Source of the DNA: Numida meleagris
Lineage: Eukaryota > Chordata > Aves > Galliformes > Numididae
DNA: 64,000 nt
Direction: 5' to 3'
NCBI RefSeq assembly: GCF_002078875.1
Contig: NC_034411.1
Coordinates: 794,085 to 858,084 of the forward strand
Numbering within the stretch: position 1 is the first letter of the stretch; each line of letters opens with the position of its first letter. The translations under genes and the position numbers were made by a program. Below the pieces are notes generated by a model, which made no database searches, was not told the origin of the DNA, and saw only the letters and a list, made by a program, of their open reading frames with translations. This document shows, one piece after another, positions 34,601 through 48,405 of the stretch.

Positions 34601-37600
34601 TCACGGTATGGGAGCACAACAGGGGACAGTTAGTCTTCTGCACCTGAAAACTACAGGCAGCAGTTCTGCACATGTTTTTTGATGCCTTTCCTGGCACTCT
34701 GCCACTCTTCCCCTGGACTACGTAAGAGACAGCTGAGATTGTTGGAGAGCCATCAGGAGATAAAATCTAACAAGTGAAAAATTGCAGAATTTTGGGGTTA
34801 TGAACTGGTTCTTACCTTCCTCAAAGGGAAACCTGAATCAGAAACCCGAAGAAGCACAAATGAAGTTCCAGGATTGGATGCTGAGTGTTATGTCTAGAAA
34901 GACTTCACTTGGTCTCTTACACATACCACCAACACATCAAACATTTCCCTTCCAAACACAGATACACCTTGTTATTTTGCTTTTGTTGACCCTTCACAAG
35001 ATGACCTCTTCTACAGCTTCTCATACTCTTAAGGCAGTTTGAAAGCGTTGCTGTACTGTGCTTAACCCTGACCCAAAGGACAAAAATCACTACGCTGCAA
35101 GGAATGCTGCAGCATTTGTGGTGGTTAACACTTACTCCTTACTGCTAACTTTACGTTTTCTGCCTATCGCATCACGGAGTTTTCTTGGGTTCAGTTTGAT
35201 GTAGAAAGGAAGAAGGGGCTGGGGGGGAAGAAAAAAACAGCCAAACAAAATTGTTATGAAGGCTTGCTACAATATAATTCATGATGCTTCCTTAGAAAAT
35301 GACAAAGTAAGGATTCACTTAATATTAATATAGAGATTTTCAAAGTAATTTTTTTTTCTACTAAGAAAGGTACATAATGTTGCCAAGTAATTACATCAGC
35401 AAAGCGAATGTATGGCATTATGCCCCTACAATTTCTCTTCTGGCTGCCCAGCATGCAGCTCAGCAAGCAAGGATACAGGCCACTGACTGCAGAAGATGTG
35501 GTTTTATTTATTAATTGCAAAGCTCCAGGTTATAGAAATGCCACTCAGACTTGCTATGCTTCCCATATAAATAATTGATCATTTAATAGCTCAGCACAGC
35601 TACTATGGGAACACGTAATGCACAGAAGATCAGGCATCTGTTGATACTTAGTGTGGTATGCAGGGAATCCAATGGAAGCCAGCAAAACTCTGTTCCTGTG
35701 GTTCCTTTCTTCACCCTCTATTTGGTTAGACCATAGGCTGAATGTAAGTTGGGAGCTACAGGTTGTAAAGAACAACGCCTATGGAGCATATCACCTCCCA
35801 TCTCACCCCTTGCAGGATTATCTGCTTTTATTTGCTGCAGTTTGCTCTATCACTGCCAGCAGATTTCTTGGAAATCTTCAAAAATCAGCAAGTGTCCGTT
35901 CAAATATGAAGCACCTAATTATCCTGAAGGTTAACTAGGCATGTTTGCAAATCTTAATGCTCCGGGTTTTATGCAGTGTCATTTGGTCAGCCCAACCGAA
36001 GAATTTCCAATATGGTCCGTGCTTTGCATCTTCACTTCAGAACCTAGGAGTCAGAGAACCTAGCAGAGGAGTCACTGCAACACCCCTTGCTGCGGCGGAT
36101 GGCTCCGTTACTATGAATACGTCCGACACAGCCTTAGGCTAACTTCTATTGCCCCACAGAGTGAGAAAAGATGGGATCTCTTTTTGAGAATGTTCCACCT
36201 AAACCAGACTGCTGTCCAACATGCCAACACTCCTCCTTGCATACCAACAAAGCATGGGCATGTGAGCCCAGATGCTGTGGAAGAGAATGACAACATACTG
36301 ACTTGAGCATGCTCAACAGAGCTTCAGAGACTACAAGGATCATCAGTGTCACAGTTGTCTGCCCTGTATTATACAGGGAATTTTAGCAGCTCCTGCAGTG
36401 GATTTCTCCCTTAATGCCTCTTTAACGTTCCACTGTATCTGAACACATCCAGTCTAAGAGGTAAGGCAAGTTCCCAAAACTGAAGAGAAGATGCTAACAA
36501 AAGCACTGAAAAAGCCAAGCTTACACTTTCTCCTACATTGATGTCTGTGATTTAATAAAACGGAATAACAATAAAAGTTAACTCTGGAAGTGTGAGCCAC
36601 TTTCTGCTCATGCCCACGCTTTAGGGAAAGGCATAGAAACTTTCACAAAGTCTTCACCAGTGCATGAAACGTGTACGTTTTTGGGGGTGTATAAACAGCC
36701 AAAGGATTTCTTCCATCTGTGGCTCTAAGCGTTCCCAGTTTTCCCACAAAAACTGCATGAGTAGAATGAAGCTCTTGTAAAAATAAATAAAGGTGACTCT
36801 TATCTGCACAGTGGGTCAAATTTTACTTTCTCTCTTACATGTGAAAACTGCTAGCTTGACCACACAAACGTTGCACCCCCTTTGCATCCCTGCAAGACAC
36901 ACCTGTATAATAAAGGGAACAACATGCTATATCTCCCCGCTGCTCTACTGCAGCATTTCAAGCCTTGTTTGGAAAAACAGCTTCAAAGCATTAGAATACA
37001 AATCTATTCTAATGCCCACTCCACACTTGGTCTGTCTGCTCACACTGTTAACCAGAGTGCCAATTAGTGTCAGTTGCAACTGTGGTTTCTGTACTGCAAG
37101 CATTCTTTAGCTGGGAATTGGGCTAAAAGACAATTGTCTCATTTCACACTGGAAATCAAAACAGTCATCACGCAGTAATAACTTTTGGTCGCTGCTAACC
37201 CAGACCTCATCAAACCACTGACCTTGAAACAAAAAAGTCCGCGTCCCACTCCCCTTCCTTCCATTTCTCTAGACCAGCAAGGCCAAGAGTTTTTAGGACT
37301 GGAAGGAATCCAAATGTAATGGGTTTGTCACTGAACCCTGAGCCCTAAACTGGAAGCCAAGCCAATGATCTCTATTATCAAAAAAAATAAAAAATAAAAA
37401 ATTAAAAGCATTCAATTTTCAGCAACAGGCTATGAGCTGTGCAATGCCTACAAAACCCATAATCGCTGACCCCGGGACACCTCTCACCACTGGCTGAAAG
37501 CCATCCAAAGTTTTCTTATGGCAACAGCCTTCGATGCAGTTCAATTTATATGCACAACACTGCATATTTGGACTCAGTCTACTCTAACTGACCACTTAAG

Positions 37601-37758
37601 TTACTGGGCCCTTATTTATTTGAATTATTCGTTCAGATTAATTGAAGCGGTTTTATTACTGAGTCAGTGCTGCTCTATTACTCCCTTCACGATTTAAATC
37701 AAGTAGTGAGATTGTTCGGAATAATGGAGATCAAATTTTGGTTCATTGTCTTTTATTT

Positions 37759-37772
37759 CTATTTTTAAATAG
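37759..37772. promoter_or_regulatory. MEF2-like palindrome
   Basis: CTATTTTTAAATAG contains CTATTTTTAA, a perfect fit to the MEF2 consensus YTAWWWWTAR. In AT-rich DNA such matches are expected by chance, so this is only a note. Confidence 0.2.
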
Positions 37773-37917
37773 TTATATATACTACATTAACTGGGTTATA
37801 ATCTGCCTGCTGATCTCTAATTTCCACTCTTATGTGATTTTTTTCTGAACAGCAGTTGCTCTCTTTTCATTTTCAGAAAACAAAGACCCAGAATTTAAAG
37901 TGAGATCTGTGTATAAC

Positions 37918-37942
37918 TATATATACATGTATATATATATGT
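37918..37942. repeat. AT-dinucleotide repeat patch
   Basis: Alternating T-A bases interrupted by ACATGT: TATATATACATGT and then ATATATATAT. A short simple repeat. Confidence 0.75.
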
Positions 37943-38248
37943 GGATGTGCTAGAAAAACTACACCACAAATATCTACATATGCTGCCAGTTTTAAACAAA
38001 TTAATCCAAGGCTCTGAAAATACCTAATATGTGAGCATTCTACTTTTAGGCCCAAGATATTTAAAATTACTAAGGCTGGCTTTCGTGTTACACATGAGAC
38101 ATTTTTCTGTTAAAAAATAATAACTATAAATCTCTTTTCTCATGCCCGAGAACTCCTTTATGAGACTTGTAAGGAAATGCAGCGTGGTTCGTCACGAGCC
38201 TAGTGATAATCATAAAATTAGAAACAAAAGAATGAGACAAAACAAAGC

Positions 38249-38293
38249 TTTTTTTTTTCTTTCTTTCTTTCTTCCTTTTTTTTTTTTTTTTTT
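38249..38293. repeat. (CTTT)n / poly-T tract
   Basis: T10, then CTTT units, a CCTT step and a further run of about 18 T. It has the same build as the tract at 5024-5064. No recognisable element abuts it. Confidence 0.8.
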
Positions 38294-40043
38294 AAGGATT
38301 CTAAATCACACACAAAACATTTGTTCTGCTCCAGCTCTTTGTGAACTAATTGGCTCTCCTGGAGGGACAGGTAATTGTACTTGACTACACAAGCTGTCCT
38401 GAAGCTCCCTTGGAAAGCTCCAGTAAGCTTCCAGTGTTAGCAGCCATCAAGGATTTCACAGGTCAGGCATCGGATCGATACAGCTAAAAGCAGCAGGGAC
38501 TGTAATGTCGACAGCAGGTTTCAGAAAACGCTGCAAGTGCCAGTTTGTTCCCCTTCATGCAGAAGCTCAAGACAGCTTAATTAACCCTTGGAAAATACAA
38601 TTTATCCAGAGGCTCGGCAGGTCTGTGCTAGGCCTTATTGGTGAACTGATAGCAGAGATACTGTAGCTGGCAGCTCTGAATTCCCATTTCCCCCCTTAAT
38701 GGCGTTTCAGTTAGGATGCAAACAAAACACGGTTTTAGGTGGATGCGTTCTCCTTGTCCTGAAGAGCATGCTACGGGAGGCCAGGGAGCGGCTGTTTTGT
38801 TAGAACTCACTTGCTATTTCAGCAGGAGCTGGGCCCAGCGGGTGCATTGATCACTCAGGTCTCTGGCTGTGTGTGTGTGCACGCCCGAACGTGTGCGACG
38901 GAAAGAAAGAAACAAGAGAGAGGGAGAGTCGGCTCCCACAGGTCTAAATGCTTCTTTGCCCTCTTGTAAAGATGTTCCCTTGTTAGTTGTCTATTTTTAC
39001 TATCTTTTAATACCACACGGCCGTGAAAAGTACAGACAAGGTAATTTTCCACATCCCAAAACGTCCACATCTTAGAAGACAAAGAACTTGCCAGGGGTGA
39101 CAGACCAAGAAGAAGTTAGCTTGTCTGACGTGATATTCAAATGTGTGTCTCTGGTGTCAGGCCAGCGGGCTGAAGGGTTTTTCCTTCCACGGCTCTTTTC
39201 AAGCTAAGGAAATCTTCCAAGCAGACACGCGTCAAGCAACCAAGGACAACATTTCCCAGTCACTGAGGCTTCACAATTCTACCACGTAAATATGCCTGGG
39301 AATCCGTCATTTTAAACGTTCACTCCACTTATACTTCCGTTAGTTATGTTTTTAATCTGTATCATTTCAATTAATTCACGTAAACGTGTGTTCTTCAGTT
39401 TATATTTACTTTCATTGGTGAATGAAAACATGCAGCGTTTGTTCCAGAACAGTGAGTCTCACCGGAGTAAGGAAGACAAGCACTGCTTTCTTTCCACAAG
39501 TTTATTACCTCTTCTGATGGTGAAAGGCCATATAGCAAGCAGTAGAATGAAGTAGGGGAAATCAGATTAGAAGGACTTCTATAGGCGCACACACATACCA
39601 TAATAAACACTTTCACGTATACACAAAGATCTGCGACATTTACACAACTTTGAATCCACATTTTCAACTTCAGTAAGCATTAAAGGCTTAGGGATTTACG
39701 ATGGGATGGAAAAACGCTGAACACAAAGCAAGCAGGAACCTAAATAAAAACAAACAAACAAAAAAGACAAACCCACAAAATAGGCTAGACAACATCCGTG
39801 ATTTTGGACTGAACAAGCTCACAAAAACAGCGCACAAAAAGTTCTTGATAGGAGTATTTAATACATCTGTGTCGTAGACCTCCTACCCAAGCAGCTAGAT
39901 ATTAATTTGTCAAAAGAGCTTGCAGGAGACAGTCTGCCAGAGGTAGTGAAAGGATGCTGTGAAAGGCCTGCAAGCAAAGGGGAATGCTAGATACTTGACA
40001 CGGTTCAACCTGGTATATTGCTACCTAGTGGGGAGCCTGCGCT
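38294..40043. other. Gene-free stretch
   Basis: Unique DNA. A short GT-rich stretch lies at about 38866-38880 and a short CAAA repeat near 39750-39766. No exon, RNA gene or clear transposon. Confidence 0.5.
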
Positions 40044-40095
40044 CGTTTGACATTTGTATTAATGACGGGCAAGAAAAAATAGAACAGTGCTTGAA
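40044..40095 (+). repeat. CR1-like RT scrap (weak)
   Basis: The frame reads SFDICINDGQEKIEQCL, comparable to the CR1 reverse-transcriptase segment FNIFINDLDEGIECTL just before the catalytic FADD box. The upstream nucleotides (GGTTCAACCTGGTATATTGC) also vaguely resemble the corresponding LINE region. The FADD box itself is not found. A diverged relic or a chance match. Confidence 0.3.
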
Positions 40096-41920
40096 TGATA
40101 AATGCAGGAGTGAGAGGGGGCTGGACTGTGCCCAACATGTATGTGCAAATACAGAAGATACATTGAGATGAGGAAAGTGCACTTACTGTACAGGTACAGG
40201 CTAGATTCACGCCAGCAAAACCACCAGTGGTATTAGATACACCGCTGCACTCTGTCAGGAGAAGGCTTTGCAGATGAATGAAGGCACAATAAGGCGGTAA
40301 GAACAAGTAAAGTTTTACGACTGCTTATGCCAGCTGTAAGTCAGCCTCTGGAATATGAGAAAGGGCTGAGGAAAGAACTGCTTCTTTCGTGGTTTGTGAG
40401 CAGTTCCTAGAAGGTAGGAATGCCCACACGCATCACCACCGTACATCAGATTTATACTATCAGACACCCTCCTATTTTTAGAGAAGCTTTTGCTTAACAG
40501 TTCAGACTGCAACCAAAACACGCTTAAGAAAGGGAAAGAACTCCATTTGTTATCCAGGAGCTGTGAGATCAAGAGCAAGAAAAAAGCACTGCTAAGCACA
40601 TTGTCCCTGTTCTTAGGAAAGCCCAGAGCAGAACTGAAGAATGGGCGAGATACCAGATGATGCCAAGGGCAAGATTTATGATTAGGGCTAGAATATCAAT
40701 TACGTAAATGAACATTTTTGACACTAGAGTGTACGTGCATGTCCACAGACAGGCAATGAGGAATGCAGGTATGAAAAAAAGAGCTGAATTTTGCTCGTAT
40801 CTGCCACAGGTCTCATTGCTCTCTCTTTTCCCTGTTACTGTCTTTTTCTGCACCTTTTGTTGCATTTACTTCTTTTTCTTTTTTTCCCCTCTCCATTATT
40901 TACCCTTTTAAGGACTCAAATTCTGTCAGAACCCTTGGTGCAACCGTAACACGTAACACCTGCCCAGCTGGTGTGCATGTGGGGACAAAAACTGTAAAAC
41001 TTGCAGTTAAAGCCGTAGCATGCTCTTGTGTCGAACAAATTAAGCACTGCAACACACCACGCTCCAGAGATGTTGGGCAGCATGGTAGCATCCATGGGGT
41101 TAGATTGCTTCCTCTCCTCTGGCACCACTTGCAATGAACATTAGGAAAAACATACACATGGAGACCATTTCCTTCAGGGAACACAAATGGTTTCGGAAGA
41201 CATGCAGTGAAGTGCAGTTTATGACAGATCCAGAATACAATGTGGAAAGATCCTTTTGGAGAGCTTGCTCTGACATATTCTAAGCAACATTATGCTGCTG
41301 TAAGAGCAAAATAAATGTAAGCCTGATGTAGACTGATAATTCCATTTTAATAATATCAACAAAGAGCTTTTACATGTCTACAATACAGTTTAAGAACCGG
41401 ATCGTCCTCTTAATTATCAGGGAGTGCAGGCTCACCAAGGGTGTGTACCAATTTCTGTTTAAAGGCTGGCACTTCAAGTGCTTTAAAATCCACATGCTTG
41501 CTAAAATTGCATCTATATCTGGTGTGCCTTGTGGGGATCCAAGGTAAGGTTAGAGCCATAAGCTTAGGTTCATGTCTGCTTGTGCTTTTCAAGACATGGC
41601 CTGAAAAAAACCAACTTTTTCCAAGTTCTGAACAAATTCTGATAAACTGTTTGCTTTTCTATTCTTGTGTACTCACAGCAGATCAAACTATAGCTTTCAC
41701 AGTGCACAAGGTTGTTAGCATTCAACAGTTGGCACCCCAAATAGGTAAATGTTTAAATTTCTGATCCTAAGAGACCATAGAACATACTAGGATTCAGAAA
41801 GAAAAATGTCTTCCCACTTACTAGCCAACTTTGATATGAGCTTGGTAGTTCCAGAGGATGCATAATAATAACTTACTCTACCTTATGCTCAGTGGACTTT
41901 CCATTTGACCCTCAAAAAAA

Positions 41921-41935
41921 TATATATATATATAT
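41921..41935. repeat. (TA)n microsatellite
   Basis: Seven and a half TA dinucleotides following a run of seven A. Confidence 0.85.
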
Positions 41936-44230
41936 GAATACCAAGTATATATTATTAGTAAAGCAAAAATATTTTACAAAGACTTTTTATTATTTAGAGC
42001 AAACCCAGTTTAGATAATTTTGAAGAAACAGTTTTGAGCAAGACAGAAAGGTCACAAGATGTTTAGAAGAGCTTAAGATCAAGGAGGAAGGGGGTGAACA
42101 ACCCTCATGTCCTTATTCTTCCCATGTGTGTTCCAGGTCACCAGGACACACAAAAATGGACCCTTACAACCTCATTTCTAAAGACATTGTGGCATAATGA
42201 GACAGAAAGAAGACTGGCAATGGTGACTAGGGAAACTCTATGTTTAGAGGAAACTTACAGAAGACAGACAGACTCACTAAGTTTAGTTTAGTATTTGAAA
42301 ATCCTGTAATTAAAAAAAAGCCCAAATGATGGGCAATGTGTCATATTTTGGATTTCTCCGTTAGTAAGCGAGAATTTTTGATTATACAAAGCATCAGCTT
42401 GCTGATGGTGTTGTGAGAAAAATATGACAAGCTATTTCCCAGCAACAGTTAGTTGAGGGGGCTACATCAGCTCAGGGTATGTGGTGTCAGTCCTATCAGG
42501 AGAAAGCAAAGCTGTGCTTTAATGATCTTTGTTTAATCTCAGAAGGCTTAAAAACCTGCTTGTCCTTATGTCCCCTATGTACAAAAATACATGCTTCATT
42601 CCTACTCCATGCAATGTGATCTATTTGTTTTCACTGAGAGCTTTGATAATGACAGTTCAAAACAGAGTCCTGTACAGTCCAGAAACTGTGGATCCTCTTT
42701 TTCCACTTTAACATGCCTGTCCATGCTTTGGAGGCGGAGGGGAAGAATGCTACCACGAAAAAACAAATGCAGGTTTTTTACAAATTACATGGAATGGAAT
42801 ATCTATCCATGCGCTACTGCTGTGTATTAATCAGTTCAATGTTCTGAATGATACATTTGTCAATAGTAAATGTAGATTTTTCAAACTGTCGCACAGTCAG
42901 TCTGAATTACCTAGAAGTTTCAACTGAAAAGGGAAAATACCCCAGTAGGAAAATTCTAAGATGTTTGGTTAACACGTAGAACAGGTCATTTGAGGCCGTA
43001 CTTGCATAAAATTTAGTTAAAGAAGCTCTAGGCAGTGGAATAACTTATTGTAAGCATGACTTTCTCCATCACTGATTTCGAGAATAGACAGATTTTCCAA
43101 ATCAGTACATATTGTTTTCAATGTGATCTAATTAGATTTTTAATACTTCGTTCATCTATTTAATCTGATATATCATGCAAAAATCATGTACTCCACAAGT
43201 TTATCAAGCCGTACCTTTTAAGTTTCAACTTTCAGTTCAGCAGCTTCACCCTTCCAACTCTTCTTCGCCATGATAAACATGAAGGCCAAATTATTTTGGA
43301 AATCCAAAAGGAACTGGGTAAAACTCACAAAAACCAATTGATGAAGGAAGGGTAAAACTGCATCAGCAAGGTAGGGAGAGGCTCTTGCAAGCAAACACTG
43401 CAATCCAAAATAGTTTTTGTTAAATCTCCTCTAGAAACGTGCTTGCTGAACACACCTCCTGGCGCTGGACCTAACTGTTGGACTCAAAGGCAGCACATTA
43501 AGGTTTCCTGGGGGTCCTCAGCCAGTGCCAAGATGCAAACCTTGAGAAGCAAAAGGGAGAAATGTAGTTACAGCATATAAAAGTCTCCAGCAAAGGACTC
43601 CAAGCTCTTGCCTCTGTTCAGAATGTGCCTAATATATTCTGAAGTGTATATTACCCCCTTTTGATCACATTACAAGGAAGCTGGCTGCTGTTTTCCTTAG
43701 AGTCCTCAGTGTAGCTTAGAATACATATGCTTGCTACAGCGTTCAGGATTTGAGTCTGCAGATCTCTACAACTGTACAAGAGCAATGCAAAAGTTTATGG
43801 AAACCCAGGACACAACACTGCAGAAGCCTGTCTTGCAAACGCAAGCAGAAGTCATGCCCCTGTAACAGCAGACAGCTGAAACTGCAGATGTCCAGAGGAT
43901 ACTGCTGAGAGCAAGCTGGAGGTCAGAACTGTTGCCCCATGCTGATGCAGAGGGAGCGAGAAGGGAAAGCAGGTGGCATAAAGGCAGTCATTACAAACCC
44001 ATGGAAGTGACAGAGGCAGAAGTATACTTGACACTAAAGGGTGAGCAGCATGCTGCCTGGCACTAAGAAATTCTTAGTTTCCTGCACTTGTATATGCTTA
44101 ATACATCATTTACCTTACTATCAGAACTAGTAGGTATGTTTTCTCCAAGCCCAAACAGATCAAGATAGAATCAGATTCAACAAGATTGCTCAATGACCAG
44201 GGTAAAAATTGGAATACTGGGTGTCATCAG

Positions 44231-44256
44231 AAAAAACAAACAAACAAACAAAAAAG
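44231..44256. repeat. (CAAA)n microsatellite
   Basis: A6, then CAAA units, then A6: a short tetranucleotide repeat. A similar one lies near 39750-39766. Confidence 0.8.
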
Positions 44257-47200
44257 ACAGAGCCATGAATATTAACTGTAATTGCTCCAAAGATGAGCTC
44301 ACACTCCAGAGAGGAAAGAGACAGGGCTAGGACAGAACGAGGATCAGATCAGGAGATTGATCCTAATGCTCCAATTGGTGCTAGAAAGATGGAGGAGGAG
44401 GAAACTGTGCTACCTCTGAAAGGAACAAGTCCCTCCTGCAGCAGTTTAACACACCTAGGCTGAACACGCCAGACTTAATTTGCTGTTCAAATCTAGCCAG
44501 CATATACTCATGCTCAGCCACATTCCTGAAAAGTGTAATGGGTATTGAATTTAAAGACAGCAAAGTGATTTTCACACAGTAAGTAACACAGTAGAAGAGT
44601 AAAACAAAAGGACTTTGCCTTTCTCCTAGCAACACTGCTCATAAAAGCAAGATGTAAATGGTGAGAATGCAGAAGGGGCATGTTACTGTGGAGCCACATG
44701 ACACTCCATGCCTTTGAACACTATTTTCTGTTAAGATAAATAAGGTCTCATCAGGCACCACTTCAGTGCAACTGAGTGGCTCAGGGAAGTCTCTGTCAGA
44801 AGGGTGAAGGAGGGAAGAATGACGACAATGGGATGCTCGATGGTCAGCACCCACACGATGACTAGAGAACCAAGGGACACCAAGACATTACTGTATAGAT
44901 ACAGTAGCTCACAACAGCAGAAGCTTGCTATAGAAATATGTTGCTCTATGAAGCTACCTACAGGTGAAGTTAGTCCCAGCTTTCTCTTTAGTGGTGTAGT
45001 TACTCCATTTTCTGAGATTTTTGAGGGCCACCCCTCAGAAAGCAATGCTAGGAAACAAGCATACATATATCCAAGAGGCTTCTTCCTCTTTGCTAGGAAG
45101 AACATAAGGACCATAGAGTTAAAAGGGGACAGGCTTCAGTTTCTCTGTCAGCATGAGGACTGTGCTCACTACAGTACTGAATAAAGCTTCTTAGAACTGT
45201 GGGAGGAAATGCTTAGTGTAAGCTATTCGCTGTGACTTTCTACATGTGCTGGATGAGTATCCTGTGAAATAGCATCACTCTCCCTGCAGTTACAAAAACT
45301 GTAAAGCAACCCTCAAGGACTGTTTAGATGAACCTGTTTTACATCCTGAAAGCCTGGAATCACTTTATTTAGTCAGCGGTGGGGCAAAAGATGATTTAGA
45401 AATAGCTTCCTGGTGTGTCTGGAAATACATCTGTATTTCATCACCTAATGGAATAAACATGGCATAGTTCAAATGCAGGAATCTGTTATATAGATGATGT
45501 GTTCATTACAGGTACAAATTAGGAAGCTCTTTTGGGAAGATCAGCCTATTCTGAAGGTCACTGTCAGGTTAGATTTTACTCCAAAGCAGTTTCTTTTTAC
45601 AGAGCCCGTAACTAACACGCTTCTACTCCATGCTCAGCTTTGGTTCAGTGGAGTTTTTAGTTATGTTTTGCCTTTTAATTCCAGAGAAGCCCTAAACATA
45701 GGCACACTCGTTGCTGTCCTTAGTCTTTACAGCACTTAAAGCCTTCAAGCTGTAACGTCATACCTGGCAAGAGCTGACACTTGTCCCTGCTGTCACTGCT
45801 TCTGCTGCAGAGGTGAGGCTCTGAATCCCATGCTGCGCATGCTGAGTCCCACATCCCCTGCTGCTCTGCTTCAGCAACAGGAGGCTGCACTTTGCATTTC
45901 TGAGCAGAGGAGAAGCACCACAGCTGTCCTCAGCTGGATCTCCCATCGCAATAAATCGGCATTGCGACTGTACAGAACTAACGCTCAGCATGAGAAGGAT
46001 CTGAGAACTTGTTAAGAAGTGAAAGAGAAAGGAGTGTGGAGTGGACTAGAAAGGAAGAACTAAGGGGTAAGGTGCAGCTTTTCCGAGAAGAGGGGAGCGC
46101 AATGGGAAAGGAAAAGCAAGGGAAAAGCAAAGGGATCAGTGGGAAGACCAGTAAAAATGCCAGCAGAAAGAGTGAGATGAACAGAAGAAAAGGAGATAGT
46201 GCTAAACAGATAAAATGGATTGATGAAAATCAAAACGTTGATAAAGGTGAGTTTGTTTGGTTCTCTATGGCACCTCACGCTTCTGCCAAGTATCCATTAA
46301 TTACGTCACGAGAGCAATTGCTGCATTCCACTGAAGCAGACTAGAGACGTGTTTGGATTCCATTTAAACCCTAGGAAAAACTTTGGTGCTGTGATCACAT
46401 CAGTAAAAGCACGTGCTTGTACTCTCCTTTTAACTGCTTCCGCTCTCAAAGCAGCAGAAGTTCTTTAACAGTTGTTTTTTTCCTTTGCTTTTTACGATAG
46501 TCCATAGTCTTAAGCATGATACACACAAAAGACGTGCTCCTGTAAGTTGGTATTTGATGAATAAACTACAAAGCATTCGCTCTCTTTGGAAAAGAGCAAA
46601 ATCCTCAAATGACCTCATACGTGAGCGTCATGATGTCACTTGGGACAGTCCATCACATGCTAACTCATCGCGTGCGATAAGAACTAGGGTGTTTTTTTTT
46701 GTTGGCTTCTTTGTTTTTAGAAAAAAAAAAAAACTTGAAAGCACGTCGCATGCCAAAATGGTAACTAGCAGAACAGAAGAATAACGCACTGAACTCTGGG
46801 ACTTTTCAGCACTGTGTTTGTTTCATCTGTTTGTGTTTCATGGCTCATTCAAATGTCAGCATGAAAATCACACATACAAACAAAGCCCTCTAAGCATTTA
46901 TGTTTTTGACTGTGCATTTCGAACAAGGTTTTTGATATTTTCATTTTACAACCAATTAATGAAAAACCACTCTGAGCCATAAAGAGAAGATAATGTCAGG
47001 TTGTGACAGATGTTTTGTATGCGTGGTGCATTTATTGCAGTGCTTGCACTGGAAAGAGAAGCTGCAAATAATATTATTTTGTTTGTCCACCACACCTTAA
47101 AAATACATCTGGGAGTAAAAAAGCCTTAGGAAAACGAAAGAAAAATCATTCCAGAGGTTAAAAATCAAAGTTCTCTGAAGTAACACAAGCCTTTGACATT

Positions 47201-48377
47201 CTTGTCCAAAAGAATAAAAAGCTAGGTTATTTTCTTATTTCTCTTCTAGTTCTCTTTTACAGTCTCCTCAAATCTGGAATGTAAGATACCTATTGCCATT
47301 TTTCCACTTACTTTACTTGGACCTTCTTGTCACCTGTTGTCTGGATTTCACTGCACATATGGGCTTTGCTGCAGTAAAAATTTCATCATCTCAAAGCTGC
47401 AAAAGCCCTCATCTTTTTTACCACCCGATCTGCTCTCCCGTGAGAGGAAATGCAGGTGGCCATATCTGGATATACTCTCCAACCTGTAAGCCTTTGGATG
47501 TGTAGGGAAGATCCTTCACGGATGGAGCTTCTTTTCCTTCAGTTAGCGTATGTCTGCCAATGGCGAGAGAACTTAGAGCCTCATCTGTCAGGTGGCAACA
47601 AATTCAGATTTTAAAGCACCGCTGAGACATAATCACAATAGGGGGGAATGATTGCTGCGGCAGAACATGCTTCTATATTCATAGCTTGGATATTCAAGGG
47701 CATTGTTTACTTGGATTCAGAAGAACATCAGATGCTTCTAGTGAACTGAACCTAAGGTGACAACAGAGTCACCTTAGACAGAGTCAGCAAAAGCAAATTC
47801 TAAAAATGGTATCTTTATTAATGGACACCGTGACAGCGGTCAGGCCAGCTAGGTGACAGGCTGCAAGACTACTTGCGTCAGAACATCTACTGCATGTGAT
47901 AGAACTTGAAGAGTGTGCTGAAACTTGATACTAGGCATTGTTGCTGAACAGGAATAGTTGCACCTGGATGTATGTGGAAACACCATATCAGCTTCTGGGT
48001 CCGTATACAGTGAAGAAAGCTCAACTTGGAATTAGTTGCATTCTCCAATGACCACTTCGTCTCCAACATCAGGCTTTAATACGAAAAGTCGCAGAGTCAT
48101 ATTTCATTCTGCTTTGTCCAGGTTCCCTTAGCAGGAAAGGAAGTCCAGTGAATTGAAGTAGCCACAAAAGATAACTAGAACTTGTTTTTCCTTAAACACC
48201 ATCATGTCATTTATTGTTAGATAAGCCACACAGAGTAAACATGCTTTCCTATGTCAGGTGATTCTCCAAAGGCTACAGGTTTGACAGAAGCCGAATAACT
48301 ATCACTAAAGAAAGCCATTATGCAGAGGCTGAGCCTTTGTCTTTACCAGAGTAAAGATTAGTAAAGATGCAGAGTAA

Positions 48378-48405
48378 AATATCACCAACTACTGTTGGTG
48401 ATATT
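48378..48405. repeat. Perfect 12-bp inverted repeat
   Basis: AATATCACCAAC at 48378-48389, a four-base TACT loop, and the exact reverse complement GTTGGTGATATT at 48394-48405. No flanking transposon ends are seen. It may be a small DNA or RNA hairpin, or a chance palindrome. Confidence 0.9.

Larger units (their letters stand above)
31613..38248. other. Gene-free stretch
   Basis: Unique AT-rich DNA. It holds a poly-T run near 33576-33586, a small inverted repeat (CATAAAGT ... ACTTTATG) at about 33310-33337, a MEF2-like palindrome at 37759-37772 and an AT-dinucleotide patch at 37918-37942. Open frames are all below 112 codons with no known domain. No exon, RNA gene or transposon end is recognised. 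Confidence 0.55.
40096..48377. other. Gene-free stretch
   Basis: Unique AT-rich DNA with simple repeats: (TA)n at 41921-41935, a CAAA repeat at 44231-44256, and T- and A-runs at 46689-46733. The pair of overlapping opposite-strand open frames at 44731-45114 (minus) and 44804-45184 (plus) has no recognisable domain. The lysine- and serine-rich frame at 46009-46344 looks like low-complexity purine-rich DNA. No exon or RNA gene is recognised. Confidence 0.55.

Noticed and set aside
46009..46344. Lys/Arg/Glu-rich 111-codon frame resembling a nuclear basic protein
   Set aside because: The composition comes from a purine-rich low-complexity stretch (AGAAAGG/GGGAAAAGC words). No recognisable motif.
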